Positions 29,463 to 29,658 of a stretch of 29,658 nucleotides of DNA are shown here, piece after piece. Position 1 is the first letter of the stretch, and the number at the start of each line of letters is the position of its first letter. The stretch comes from an uncultured Blautia sp. Lineage in GTDB: Bacteria; Bacillota; Clostridia; Lachnospirales; Lachnospiraceae. The position numbers and the translations under genes were made by a program. The stretch spans positions 1 to 29,658 of the forward strand of contig UQAX01000036.1 in assembly GCA_900539145.1 (NCBI GenBank). The letters are read 5' to 3'. The notes under the pieces are model-generated. The model ran no database searches. It had not been told where the DNA came from and worked only from the letters and a program-made list of their open reading frames with translations.

Positions 29463-29505
29463 ATGGTGTTATGACAAAAAAATTACGTTATAGCATCATT
29501 TTTTT
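29463..29505 (+). terminator. Terminator of the EIIC-like gene
   Basis: AATGGTGTTATGAC (29462-29475) pairs with GTTATAGCATCATT (29487-29500), three G-U pairs, with an A-rich loop and a following T-run. Confidence 0.85.
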
Positions 29506-29577
29506 CATATTTGTTAAAAATAACTAAAATCAACCAAAAATTTTATAAATTTTGGAGACGAAAAAAAGTATAATTTG

Positions 29578-29606
29578 TTGAAAAAGAGAGGGGATAGTGT
29601 TACAAT
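29578..29606 (+). promoter_or_regulatory. Promoter reading out of the window
   Basis: TTGAAA (29578-29583), a 17-base spacer and TACAAT (29601-29606) form a good promoter. The gene it serves lies beyond the window; no start codon with a ribosome site is seen before 29658. Confidence 0.55.
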
Positions 29607-29658
29607 CCCGTCTTTGACAGTTCGGTAAATAAAAAATCGCTGTATCCCTTGTGTTTAT

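Overview
The window reads as chromosomal DNA of a spore-forming, anaerobic, low-GC Gram-positive bacterium, most likely a Lachnospiraceae member (Clostridia). The evidence is the AT-rich sequence with strong AGGAGG-type ribosome sites, the sporulation genes (spoIID-like, spoIIQ-like, spoVT), the rubredoxin-first rubrerythrins with a PerR-type regulator, and the protein style throughout. The genus cannot be fixed from the sequence. No phage, IS element or CRISPR array was seen.

Layout. 1-204: end of a tRNA cluster (Phe, Lys) and a terminator. 325-1368: a secreted protein with cell-wall-binding repeats and a CAP domain, followed by about 550 bases holding two diverged copies of a hairpin-bearing repeat. 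1925-2698 (-): a Cys-rich DUF6062-type protein. 2852-6789 (+): a MATE exporter, a small membrane protein, a FluC/CrcB fluoride channel, a MetY-type sulfhydrylase and the tRNA methyltransferase MnmM/YtqB. 6844-8581: an engulfment pair, spoIID-like then spoIIQ-like, with promoter-like sequences of sigma-E and sigma-F type, and with the expected catalytic or metal residues lost in both proteins. 8768-9013: a GIY-YIG protein behind a structured leader. 9088-10789: a winged-helix/nucleotidyltransferase pair resembling a type IV (AbiE-like) toxin-antitoxin system, with a promoter inside a 12-bp inverted repeat.

10873-14604 (-): nagA, an AAA+ MoxR-type ATPase and a VWA protein in one probable operon. 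14776-16591 (-): a peroxide-defence block in which two identical rubrerythrin genes flank a PerR-like gene; all three have similar promoters with AGTAAT-N-ATTACT-like dyads. 16942-17604: a hemolysin III/TrhA membrane protein behind a structured leader. 17695-18489 (-): a HAD hydrolase. 18695-19240: spoVT, whose ribosome site lies in the 3' arm of a terminator-like hairpin. 19327-21436 (-): nicotinate phosphoribosyltransferase, with two tandem dyads in its leader, and an M15 peptidase.

21437-23242 looks accessory: small unknown ORFs, a possible PBECR4-type nuclease (-), an intergenic stretch rich in inverted repeats, and a coiled-coil protein. 23331-28322 is a complete glycerol-3-phosphate/glycerophosphodiester ABC uptake operon (ugpC-A-E-B-Q). 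28404-29456 is an orphan PTS EIIC-like (PfoR-family) membrane protein with its own promoter. The window ends in a promoter for a gene beyond it.

Most candidates for new biology are regulatory: the duplicated hairpin element at 1.45-1.89 kb, the spoVT attenuator-like leader, the self-regulating toxin-antitoxin-like pair, the apparently non-catalytic SpoIID/SpoIIQ pair, and the pncB tandem dyads. All calls come from reading by eye; no homology search or folding program was run.
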